Of a DNA stretch of 36,486 nucleotides, positions 19,131-29,184 are shown in pieces. Each line of letters starts with the position of its first letter. The stretch's first letter is position 1. Source of the DNA: Verrucomicrobiia bacterium (GTDB lineage: Bacteria > Verrucomicrobiota > Verrucomicrobiia > Verrucomicrobiales > DEV007). The position numbers and the translations under genes are program-made. The notes under the pieces were generated by a model, which saw only the letters and a list, made by a program, of their open reading frames with translations, was not told where the DNA came from and did not search any database. The stretch spans positions 2,097 through 38,582 of the forward strand of contig JAGROX010000055.1 in the NCBI GenBank assembly GCA_020440025.1. Reading direction: 5' to 3'.

Positions 19131-19781
19131 CTAGTCTTCCTCGGCGTTGATTTTCGACAAGGGAATCAGCGGACCAGGAACTACCTTGGTTTCTTTTTCG
19201 GCTCGGACTCCATTCTCATCGGTAGAGATCTCGATCACTCGACCGGTAATCAGATTCTCGTCTTTTTTGAATGACTCGGCGCTGAGAGTGTCTTCGGTCA
19301 GGGTCGTGCGGCCGATCAGGAACCAACCATCGTTTTGGAATCGGTAGCGATGGCTGAAGCCCCATCGGTCACGTGAGCCGGCGTAGTGAGTGATTACAAA
19401 GGTGCCACGTTCGATCTTCAGCTCTTGAAAAGGATCGCCCAGTATCCCTCCGGTATGATGGGATCTCACTGCGGTCTGGCTGACGGTGTTCAACTCGAAA
19501 CCCTTGTCGGTGGCCAACAACACGACGAGGATGCGCTGATACTGCGGATTCTCTGGGCTTGAATCAGAGTGAGTCAGGATCACGACGGCGTCGGACTTCT
19601 GATCCTGATTCAGGTCTCCTTTGGCTTCGGCGAGGATCACCCAATCACGGGGTGCAATGTCATCAGGGGTGTCGACATGGCGAGGGAGGGCGGGAGCCTC
19701 GGGGGTGGACAACTTGTCTTCCTGAGAAAATCCCGAACGAAGCAGAGGTGCCAAGAGGAGGTAAATGAAGATTCGTGGCAT
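19131..19781 (-). CDS. Secreted protein of unknown function with FG-GAP/VCBS-like aspartate motif
   Basis: A 216-residue protein with an N-terminal signal sequence ([16 protein letters not shown]). The mature part is predicted all-beta and includes [18 protein letters not shown] (about 56-73), resembling the calcium-binding DxNxDxxxD loops of FG-GAP/VCBS repeat proteins. A later segment, [19 protein letters not shown], is typical of small periplasmic proteins of this sort. It has no catalytic motif that I recognise. It is encoded on the same strand and 106 bases upstream of the pair 3 DUF1552 gene, but the spacing suggests a separate transcript. The start is the first ATG and places the hydrophobic segment correctly. 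Confidence 0.65.
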   Translation of the reverse strand: MPRIFIYLLLAPLLRSGFSQEDKLSTPEAPALPRHVDTPDDIAPRDWVILAEAKGDLNQDQKSDAVVILTHSDSSPENPQYQRILVVLLATDKGFELNTVSQTAVRSHHTGGILGDPFQELKIERGTFVITHYAGSRDRWGFSHRYRFQNDGWFLIGRTTLTEDTLSAESFKKDENLITGRVIEISTDENGVRAEKETKVVPGPLIPLSKINAEED

Positions 19782-20025
19782 GACTGAATGGAAAATGTTT
19801 GTGTGAATCGGAAAGAAATCGAACGGTTTTGTAAAGGGCCAAGCGGTTGGAAGTTAGCTCAGTCCTAGCATTTTGGTTTCGATTTTTGAGAGGACATCGC
19901 TTCGGGTTGATGCCAACAGAGAGGTTTTGCCTCATTTGGGAAAGAACCTCCCCTTGGTAGACCGCTGTGGCATCGATTCATCATTGCTTGCCCAAAAGGT
20001 AGAAATATTCTTCAATCGTTCCCTT

Positions 20026-20580
20026 ATGGGGATTCATGATCGTGATTACATGAAGGATGGGAAGGGGAAATCCAATGCCTCGGGGCAGGATCACGTCATC
20101 AGATTGAGCGAGGTCCTGATCGCTCTGGCGAAACTGGGTGTGCTTTTTGTTCTCTTGATCCTGAGCCTTCGGTTTCCATTGATCTGGATCAAGATTCCTC
20201 TCGCGATGGCGGTTCTCTTTTTCGGTTGGCGTTGGCTATTCCGATCAGAAAAAAAGCAAGGGCAAGGCACCGCTGCCTCGATTGATTCGAAGCTTCCCGA
20301 GAAATCTGTCCCGGCAGAAAGGATCAATCCTCGTCGGTCCAACCTGGAAGCCTACGAGGCTGCAGTGGGTCGAGCTTCCAAGCCGGATCATAATGTGGTT
20401 CGACTGTTGATCGCCTATGACGCGGCGGGTGAATTCGGAAAGGCAAAGGCCCTGATTCAACGAATGGACGGCCAGGAGTTTTCCGCTTCTGTAGGGGAGG
20501 AGTTTCGGGCTCTGGCAAAAAACTATTTCCCCATCGAGTTGGAGCCAACCGAAGCAGGCGTTCGCTTCAGGCTCGCATAG
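20026..20580 (+). CDS. Small membrane protein with two transmembrane helices and a helical C-terminal domain
   Basis: A 184-residue protein of unrecognised family (176 residues from an alternative ATG at 20050). Two closely spaced transmembrane helices are visible: LIALAKLGVLFVLLILSL and KIPLAMAVLFFGWRWLF. They are joined by a very short turn, giving a hairpin with both ends probably in the cytoplasm. A charged linker follows, then a roughly 75-residue helical domain (SNLEAYEAAVGRASK, then VVRLLIAYDAAGEFGKAKALIQRM) that resembles a TPR pair or the tetratricopeptide-like tail of membrane scaffolds. The frame stays open upstream to 19873, but that part looks non-coding. No Shine-Dalgarno sequence decides between the two starts. 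It is divergent from the secreted protein at 19131-19781 and 213 bases ahead of the next cytochrome gene. Confidence 0.6.
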   Translation: MGIHDRDYMKDGKGKSNASGQDHVIRLSEVLIALAKLGVLFVLLILSLRFPLIWIKIPLAMAVLFFGWRWLFRSEKKQGQGTAASIDSKLPEKSVPAERINPRRSNLEAYEAAVGRASKPDHNVVRLLIAYDAAGEFGKAKALIQRMDGQEFSASVGEEFRALAKNYFPIELEPTEAGVRFRLA

Positions 20581-20793
20581 ATCATGGGCGATTCGGATCG
20601 GTTGCGGGTTTGAGCTCTCCGTTGTTCAGTCTGGAATTGGGGTATCGATGATTTCGCCGTTTTCGGTCAGCAAGGAAGGGCACCGCGGATTCAGGGTAAT
20701 TGCGCTCCGCCGGATCTGTGATTTTCTTGTGAGAGCCAAGCCATCGCAAGCCCAAGGCAAGATGCCAAAGAACTCGAGCTGATTAGCATCCCC

Positions 20794-23493
20794 ATGAAGT
20801 CGACTTTCTCTTTATCCTTGGCACTTGCCCTGACCGCGTCGCTACTGTCTGCGGAAGAGGTGCCGGAGGGGGAAAAACTTTTTGCGCTGAAGGTAAAGCC
20901 GCTCTTCGCAGAGAAATGCCTGGCCTGCCATGGTGACGAGCCGGACAAGATCAAAGGCGACTTTGACATGCGTTCCAGAGAATCCGTTCTGCGGGGTGGT
21001 GAGTATTTTGGAGAGGAAGTTCTTGTGCCTGGAAAAGGCGAGACGAGTTATCTTTATCTTACGACCACGCGGACTGAGGAGGACTACGAGATGCCGCCCA
21101 AGGAAGCGGATCAGCTCGCCGAAGAGCAGCAGTGGTGGATCCGAGACTGGATCAACGCGGGCGCTCCCTGGGTGAGTGACGAGCGGGTCGCGCGGATCCA
21201 GGAGCAACATGCGGAAGGCGAGCAGGTGGCGACTTCGTTGGCCCTTTCGGAGGACTGGCAGAAGCGGCGGTATGTAACGGAAAAACTATGGGCTTATCGG
21301 CCACTGCAGGTCGAAGCGGTTCCGGAAGGAACGCATCCGGTTGATTGGTTTATTGGGAAAAAGCTGAAAGCCGCGGAATTGAATTCCGCCCCGGATGCAG
21401 ATGCGGAGCAGTTGGTCAGGCGGATGAGCTTTGGCTTCACCGGGTTGCCACCTGAGCCGGAAGAGGTGGAGGAGTTTGCCGCCGAATACCAGAAGGACCC
21501 AGAGATGGCGGTGCGAGATTTCGCCATCGAGTTGATGGCTTCGCCTCACTACGGGGAACAGTTTGGCCTCCATTGGATGGACGTGGCGCGCTATGCGGAC
21601 TCGGCAGGGTTCGCGAACGACTACAGTCGACCGAATGCTTGGCGATATCGCGACTATGTGGTTCGTGCCTTCAATGAAGACAAGCCCTACGATCAGTTTG
21701 TCCGGGAGCAGGTGGCAGGCGATGAGATCGATGATTCGGACCCTGAGCTTCTCATCGCGACGGGTTTTCTCAGGATGGGACCGTGGGAGCAAACCAGCAT
21801 GAGTGTTTTCAAGGAAACTCGCCAGCAATGGTTGGATGATGTCACGGATTCGGTCGGTCAGGCCTTTCTCGGCCATGCGCTGCAATGTGCCAAGTGTCAC
21901 GATCACAAGTTCGATCCGGTACCTACTCGCGATTACTACCGGATGATGGCGGTGTTCTCCACCACCCAGTTTGCGGAGCGTGACGCGCCCTTTCTTGAAG
22001 TCGAAAATCGCAAAGGTTTCGAGCGATCGGACGAGTGGGTCAAGGCCAAGATCGCTGCCTATGCACAGCAGCAGAAAGCGCTGGATGAAAAGGTCGCCCA
22101 AGCCCGCAAGGACGAAAAGGAACGTGCCGCGAAGGTCGGTGACAACGGCCTCGATCCGGGAGATGAAGCGTCTCTCGCTCGGATGAAAAAAAACATGTCC
22201 CGCCACAAGTGGGAGCTGGAGCGCACCCAGCCTATTGCTTTCGGGGTCTACACCGGGAAAACGATTCAACGAAACAACGTCGGCAGCCGGATACCCTTGC
22301 CGGACGCTCCCTGGGGAAAGGGCGTGCTGGAACCTGACACCATCTTAGCGGGTGGCAGCGCCTACTCTCCGAGCGATCCGGTCGAGCCGGGAGCGCTGAG
22401 TGCGGCGGAATCCCTCGGCGAGATGGAGCCGGTTGCCTTTCCGAATGGTCAGGGAAAGCGCCGAATGGCCTTGTCCGAATGGATCGTGAATCCGAAGAAT
22501 CCACTGACCGCCAGAGTCATGGTCAATCGCGTTTGGTCCTGGCATTTCGGCCGGGGACTGGCGGGAAACCCGAATAATCTGGGTGGCACCGGAGCTCTTC
22601 CCACCCACCCCCAATTACTCGACTACCTGGCGAATTGGTTCATGGAGAACGGTTGGTCGATCAAGAAGCTGAATGAGTTGATCGTCACTTCGAAAACCTA
22701 CCGCCGAAGCTCTGTTCACCCGGATCCTGCGCTTCAGGTGAAACGCGATCCCAAGCTGGAGCTCTACGCCTCGTTTCTCCCGCGTCGCCTGACGGCTGAA
22801 GAGTTGCGTGACGCGATGCTGGCGGCCACTGGGGAACTCAATCGGGAGATCGGGGGAATTCCAGCCCGGCCCGATATGGATCTTGAGGTGGCGTTTCAAC
22901 CTCGCCAGATCATGGGAGGCACTGCGTCCGTCTACGAGCCCGACCCTCTGCCGGAGCAGCGAAATCGCCGCAGTCTATACGCCGAGAAGATCCGGGGATT
23001 GCGAGATCCCTTTTTTGAGTCCTTCAATCAGCCCGGCCCGGATAAATCCTGCGAATTGCGGGAGACTTCGACGGTGACGCCCCAGGCGTTGACGCTTTTT
23101 AATGCGGAGGAGGTTTATGACCGCGCGCTTGGATTCGCTGTTCGATTGTTGAGGGAACAACCGGAGAAGGAAGCGACCATCGACCGAGCGTTTGAGTTGG
23201 CGCTCGGCCGGACTCCTTCGGAGAGTGAAAGGGCCGTCTGTCTCGAACATTGGAACGATGCGATCTCGGAAGAGGAAGGGAAGCCTTACCAGGAGAGGCG
23301 GTTTCCCAATAAAATCAGCCGAACTGTGATGGCGGAGAAAACGGGTGAACCGTATACTTTTGAAGAGATCCTTCCCGCCTATAACGGATACCAGCCAGAC
23401 ATCCAGCCTGCCGATGTGGATGCCCGGACACGCGGCCTCGCGCAGCTTTGTCTCGCGCTCTTCAACCTGAACGAGTTTGCCTATTTGGACTGA
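20794..23493 (+). CDS. Exported PSCyt1/DUF1549/DUF1553 cytochrome protein, pair 4
   Basis: An 899-residue exported protein of the second Planctomycete cytochrome type. The signal peptide (LSLALALTASLLSA) leads into PSCyt1 with C42-L-A-C-H46, GDFDMRSRE, the site-flanking PGKGETSYLY, and YEMPPKE. DUF1549 (PSCyt2) spans about 150-370 and carries a second haem site, C365-A-K-C-H369 (CHDHKFDPVPTRDYY). A helical linker (about 410-470) leads to DUF1553 (PSD1) at about 545-870, with LSEWIVNPKNPLTARVMVNR, HPQLLDYLANWF and TAEELRDAM. The C-terminal LCLALFNLNEFAYLD is the usual end of this family. It is followed after 2 bases by its DUF1501 partner, the standard gene pair across Planctomycetes and Verrucomicrobia. 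Enzymatic function remains unknown. Confidence 0.92.
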   Translation: MKSTFSLSLALALTASLLSAEEVPEGEKLFALKVKPLFAEKCLACHGDEPDKIKGDFDMRSRESVLRGGEYFGEEVLVPGKGETSYLYLTTTRTEEDYEMPPKEADQLAEEQQWWIRDWINAGAPWVSDERVARIQEQHAEGEQVATSLALSEDWQKRRYVTEKLWAYRPLQVEAVPEGTHPVDWFIGKKLKAAELNSAPDADAEQLVRRMSFGFTGLPPEPEEVEEFAAEYQKDPEMAVRDFAIELMASPHYGEQFGLHWMDVARYADSAGFANDYSRPNAWRYRDYVVRAFNEDKPYDQFVREQVAGDEIDDSDPELLIATGFLRMGPWEQTSMSVFKETRQQWLDDVTDSVGQAFLGHALQCAKCHDHKFDPVPTRDYYRMMAVFSTTQFAERDAPFLEVENRKGFERSDEWVKAKIAAYAQQQKALDEKVAQARKDEKERAAKVGDNGLDPGDEASLARMKKNMSRHKWELERTQPIAFGVYTGKTIQRNNVGSRIPLPDAPWGKGVLEPDTILAGGSAYSPSDPVEPGALSAAESLGEMEPVAFPNGQGKRRMALSEWIVNPKNPLTARVMVNRVWSWHFGRGLAGNPNNLGGTGALPTHPQLLDYLANWFMENGWSIKKLNELIVTSKTYRRSSVHPDPALQVKRDPKLELYASFLPRRLTAEELRDAMLAATGELNREIGGIPARPDMDLEVAFQPRQIMGGTASVYEPDPLPEQRNRRSLYAEKIRGLRDPFFESFNQPGPDKSCELRETSTVTPQALTLFNAEEVYDRALGFAVRLLREQPEKEATIDRAFELALGRTPSESERAVCLEHWNDAISEEEGKPYQERRFPNKISRTVMAEKTGEPYTFEEILPAYNGYQPDIQPADVDARTRGLAQLCLALFNLNEFAYLD

Positions 23494-23495
23494 CC

Positions 23496-24893
23496 ATGAG
23501 TAAGATTTCCTTTCATTCCTTTGCCACTCCCACCCGACGCGAAGCGCTCTTTGGCCTCGGTGCGGGACTCGGATCCGTGGCTCTGACGTCGCTACTTCGT
23601 GGCGCAGAAATTCGTGAGGTGCATCATCCGGCACGGGCGAAGCGCTGTATATTCCTCATGATGGAGGGCGGACCGTCGCATATCGATACCTTCGATCCCA
23701 AGCCAGAACTCGCCAGGCAACATCTCAAGGCGTTCACCCGGAGCGGCGAAAAGGAGAGTGCCATGTCCTCGGGGAAGCGCTACTTCGTGAAGAGCCCTTT
23801 CGACTTCGAGAAGGCGGGCAAGAGCGGTGCCGACATCTCCACGGAGTGGGTTCATCTCAAGAAGCAGGTCGACGACATTTGTTTCTACCGCGGCGCCCAG
23901 GTAGATTCCGTCAATCATCCAACTGCTTGTTATCAACTCAACACCGGCAACCAGTTCGGTGGTGACCCGGGGGTGGGAGCTTGGGTCACTTACGGCCTCG
24001 GCACCCTCAATGATAATCTGCCCGGTTTCGTCGTTCTCCCAAGAACCAGCTATCCTCAGGGTGGCGCGGGAAACTGGTCGAACGGCTATCTCCCTGCGGA
24101 GTTCCAAGGAACGCCACTGCGCCCGGAGGGCAGTCCCATTCTCAACTTGAATCCACCGGCTGGCGTCACCTCTGAACGCCAGCGCAAGAATCTCGATCTG
24201 ATCGGTACGCTCAATCGTCAGCACCTGGCCGGACGTCCCGGTCGCGGCGAGTTGGAAGCCCGCATGGCGAGTTACGAACTGGCATACCGAATGCAGACTG
24301 AGGTGCCCGGTGTCCTTGATCTTGCTGGAGAAAAGCCAGGCACTCTGGAAGCCTACGGGATCGGGGATGCCAAGACCGACGACTTTGGGCGCAAATGCCT
24401 GCTGGCGCGGCGTCTGGTGGAAAAAGGAGTGCGATTTGTTCAGGCCTATGCCGGAAACTGGGACAGCCACGATTACATTCAGAAAGCGCATGGCGCCCTC
24501 ATTCGATCCGTCGACAAACCGATCGCGGCCCTGCTTCAGGACTTGAAGGAACGAGGCATGTTGGACGACACCCTGGTGGTTTGGTGTGGAGAGTTCGGAC
24601 GGACACCCGACAACGGATTGCGCGGAGGCGATCAATCCTATGGCCGCGATCACAACGCCAAGGCGATGGCGATGTGGTTTGCCGGCGGAGGAGTCAACGC
24701 GGGGCACACGGTCGGGGCGACCGATGACATCGGGGCCGAAGCTGTCGACTGTGTTCATCACATTCGCGATGTTCACGTGACGCTTCTTCATCTGCTGGGA
24801 CTCGACGACAACCGCCTGACCTACTTCCATGCGGGCCGTCACAAGCAGCTATCGCAGTTTGGTGGAAAGGTGATTGGGGAACTGTTGGCTTAG
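23496..24893 (+). CDS. Tat-exported DUF1501 protein, pair 4
   Basis: A 465-residue DUF1501 protein, a family related to the alkaline-phosphatase/sulfatase fold. A twin-arginine signal (TPTRREALFGLGAGLGSVAL) is present. Diagnostic segments are CIFLMMEGGPSHIDTFDPK (near 50-70), LARRLVEKGVRFVQAYAG, LDDTLVVWCGEFGRTPD and the late GRDHNAKAMAMWFAGGG. ATG 23496 lies 2 bases after the stop of the DUF1553 cytochrome; an upstream in-frame ATG at 23448 would overlap that gene and move the RR motif away from the N-terminus. Like the DUF1552 proteins it is exported folded through Tat while its haem partner uses Sec, so the two would meet in the periplasm. No substrate is known. Confidence 0.92.
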   Translation: MSKISFHSFATPTRREALFGLGAGLGSVALTSLLRGAEIREVHHPARAKRCIFLMMEGGPSHIDTFDPKPELARQHLKAFTRSGEKESAMSSGKRYFVKSPFDFEKAGKSGADISTEWVHLKKQVDDICFYRGAQVDSVNHPTACYQLNTGNQFGGDPGVGAWVTYGLGTLNDNLPGFVVLPRTSYPQGGAGNWSNGYLPAEFQGTPLRPEGSPILNLNPPAGVTSERQRKNLDLIGTLNRQHLAGRPGRGELEARMASYELAYRMQTEVPGVLDLAGEKPGTLEAYGIGDAKTDDFGRKCLLARRLVEKGVRFVQAYAGNWDSHDYIQKAHGALIRSVDKPIAALLQDLKERGMLDDTLVVWCGEFGRTPDNGLRGGDQSYGRDHNAKAMAMWFAGGGVNAGHTVGATDDIGAEAVDCVHHIRDVHVTLLHLLGLDDNRLTYFHAGRHKQLSQFGGKVIGELLA

Positions 24894-25113
24894 GCCTTCC
24901 CGCTTTGTCGCACACTCTTTGGAGAGGCTCGTGGTGGAGTTGAAACTTCCTCGGGCGTACGCGGCAACAGGGAATCAGTTCGTCATCGGCAGATAGTCGC
25001 CGGATACGTCAGTCCGGGACTGAGCGCCAACGAGTCGACACCGTCGCCACCATTGCTGCCTTCAAGGGAGTTTCAGCGCGGATGTTTTCCGCTTTTCCTT
25101 TATTGGAATTATC

Positions 25114-25158
25114 AGACCGAGTCTTTTTCTGGACATTGTCTAAAAAACGATCTAGTCT
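25114..25158 (+). promoter_or_regulatory. Three tandem GAC-N3-GTC-type sites, 17 bp apart: likely Fur-family operator
   Basis: Just before the fur-type start codon (25165) three related short inverted repeats occur in register. AGAC-CGA-GTCT is at 25114-25124, GGAC-ATT-GTCT at 25131-25141, and CGAT-CTA-GTCT at 25148-25158. Their centres (25119, 25136, 25153) are exactly 17 bases apart, and every copy keeps GTCT on the right. The last copy ends six bases before the ATG, which would let a bound protein block transcription or translation start. Autoregulation by the adjacent Fur/PerR-type protein is an inference; the sequence differs from the Escherichia coli Fur and Bacillus PerR consensus boxes. 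Confidence 0.5.
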
Positions 25159-25164
25159 AGAAAA

Positions 25165-25581
25165 ATGCACGACCCGGCCACCCTGCTTCGCGAGCATCGC
25201 ATTCCCGTCACTGCCCAGCGCTTGGCGGTGCTTCGGGCGGTTTCCCGACGACCCCATAGCACGGCGGACGCCATCGCCGAAGTCGTTCGAGCAGACATCG
25301 GTGCCATTTCGCGCCAAGCCGTTTACGACGCCTTGGGAATGATGGTGAACAAAGGGCTCCTCCGGCGCATTCAACCCGCCGGGTCTCCGGCCCTCTACGA
25401 GAATCGAGTGGGGGACAATCACCATCACGTCATCTGTCGTTCCTGCGGAAAAACAGCCGATGTCGATTGCGCGGTTGGAGAAAGGCCATGCCTGACGGCA
25501 GCCGACGACTCGGGTTTCCAGATCGATGAGGCAGAGGTGATCTACTGGGGCACCTGCCCTGATTGCCTCTCGTCGAAGTAA
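25165..25581 (+). CDS. Fur-family transcriptional regulator (PerR/FurA-like, linked to katG)
   Basis: A 138-residue metal-dependent repressor of the Fur family. The N-terminal winged helix spans about residues 1-80, with the recognition region [20 protein letters not shown]. The metal region [13 protein letters not shown] (84-96) follows. Two CxxC pairs, C91/C94 and C131/C134, form the structural zinc site. Position directly upstream of katG (51 bases) matches FurA-katG in actinobacteria and PerR-catalase units elsewhere, so a peroxide-sensing role (metal-catalysed His oxidation releasing repression) is more likely than iron-uptake control; this is inference. Regularly spaced inverted repeats at 25114-25158 are probable binding sites. 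Confidence 0.88.
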   Translation: MHDPATLLREHRIPVTAQRLAVLRAVSRRPHSTADAIAEVVRADIGAISRQAVYDALGMMVNKGLLRRIQPAGSPALYENRVGDNHHHVICRSCGKTADVDCAVGERPCLTAADDSGFQIDEAEVIYWGTCPDCLSSK

Positions 25582-28017
<2,436 letters not shown>

Positions 28018-28039
28018 TCTTCGATTGACCTGCGGTGCT

Positions 28040-28075
28040 CATCGCCTGCACGGGGAATTCTTCGTGCAGGTGATG
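28040..28075 (+). terminator. Strong hairpin after katG (probable terminator)
   Basis: Twenty-three bases after the katG stop, CATCGCCTGCAC at 28040-28051 pairs with GTGCAGGTGATG at 28064-28075, with one G-T pair. The stem extends inward, with two more G-T pairs, to a four-base AATT loop, giving about 16 pairs. No U-tract follows, so it is not a canonical intrinsic terminator on +, but its position between convergent genes fits termination or 3'-end stabilisation. Confidence 0.5.
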
Positions 28076-28091
28076 GCCTGAGGTCTCCCGA

Positions 28092-28119
28092 GTCAGATCT
28101 TTGCTTTTGAAAGTCTGAC
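28092..28119 (-). terminator. Second hairpin between convergent katG and DUF3500 genes
   Basis: GTCAGA (28092-28097) pairs with TCTGAC (28114-28119). After a one-base bulge, CTTT pairs with AAAG around a GCTTTTG loop. It lies 26 bases beyond the stop codon of the minus-strand DUF3500 gene and could end that transcript. With the 28040-28075 hairpin it makes a plausible two-sided terminator region. Confidence 0.4.
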
Positions 28120-28145
28120 GATTCGGCTTTGAAACGAGAGTCTAT

Positions 28146-29126
28146 TCAAGCCGCCAGATGGAAATAGCCGTGAATGTGCGGCACGCCGCGGAAGTACCAG
28201 ACCATCTCCGGGCCTTCGATTTGCCAGGTGTCCCAGACTTTGTCGTTACCGATGTCGTAGGGGCCGCCGTAGCAGGAGACGAACAGACGATCGATGATCT
28301 TCTTGTCCTCGATGGTCTTCATGGTGGCCGTCACGTCGTCGGGTCGAAAACAAGCCAACATGCGGCGCATGGTGTCGAGTAACTTGGCTTTTTGATCCGG
28401 GCTCAAATCCGCGCCACTGAGGCCGGGTAAATCGGTTTTTCGTTTCAGGATGACCTCGGCAGGTTTCTCATTCCGAGGCTCTCGTCCGACCAGGATACGT
28501 TCCTGCTGTTTCCCGTCCAGCGAGCTGACGAATTCATTGAAGATCAGCCCTTGATACCAGAACGGGTTGCCTTCGTGGTCCTTTGATTCCCGGAAGGCCT
28601 TGGCGAAATTTCCGTAAAAGATCGGCGCGCCACCAAAGCCGAGTCCTTTGTCGGTGTGGGCATTGCAGCGTCGCGTCACGTGATGTCCGGTGTAGATGAA
28701 TTCGAAATCTGGATCCTCCGGGGTGCCGAAAAACCCGACCGAAGGCGTGTTCTTGATTTGTCCCATGAGATCCTTCTGCACCTGCCAGTTCATCTTCTCG
28801 CGATGCTCGGGGTGATGCAACGACTCGAAGATCTGCTTCACCAGGTCCTGTTGCTCTTCGGTATAGAACGTGTGAAGGCGTTGGTCGGGGCAGATGTACC
28901 ACCAGTTGCTGACGAATTGTCGCTTGGGGTGGTTCAAGGGAAGAATGATTTTACCGATCTGCTCTTCGGACAAACTTTTGTAGAACTGCATCGGTAGGGA
29001 ATCCGTTTCCGCCCCCAACCCTCGAAAGGTGGGAACGGCGGCCATCGCGGCAGCTGATCCGAGGGTGCGAAGGACTTCACGACGGCCCCAAGGCTGAAGG
29101 TGAATGGCGGATTCGATCAGTTTCAT
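28146..29126 (-). CDS. Exported DUF3500-family protein
   Basis: A 326-residue protein resembling DUF3500, a family of unknown function common in Planctomycetes, Verrucomicrobia and some other bacteria. A twin-arginine-like signal (GRREVLRTLGSAAAMAAVPTF) starts at about residue 14 from the chosen ATG at 29126; an open frame extends upstream to 29234 but would bury the signal. The middle has EFIYTGHHVTRRCNAHTD, with clustered His residues that could bind metal, and the C-terminus has WQIEGPEMVWYFRGVPHIH, a typical family ending. It is encoded 58 bases downstream of the esterase gene on the same strand, so the two may be co-transcribed. The family has no assigned reaction. Confidence 0.72.
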   Translation of the reverse strand: MKLIESAIHLQPWGRREVLRTLGSAAAMAAVPTFRGLGAETDSLPMQFYKSLSEEQIGKIILPLNHPKRQFVSNWWYICPDQRLHTFYTEEQQDLVKQIFESLHHPEHREKMNWQVQKDLMGQIKNTPSVGFFGTPEDPDFEFIYTGHHVTRRCNAHTDKGLGFGGAPIFYGNFAKAFRESKDHEGNPFWYQGLIFNEFVSSLDGKQQERILVGREPRNEKPAEVILKRKTDLPGLSGADLSPDQKAKLLDTMRRMLACFRPDDVTATMKTIEDKKIIDRLFVSCYGGPYDIGNDKVWDTWQIEGPEMVWYFRGVPHIHGYFHLAA

Positions 29127-29184
29127 GGCGCTATTTTCTCTGGAGTCGGAAGAAAACACCAGTGCGAAATCGCGGCGACAAAGC

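Noticed and set aside
24894-25113. Hidden small gene or RNA in the gap before the fur-type gene
   Set aside because: Short inverted repeats such as CCGGA/TCCGG occur, but there is no convincing frame, stable extended fold or promoter.
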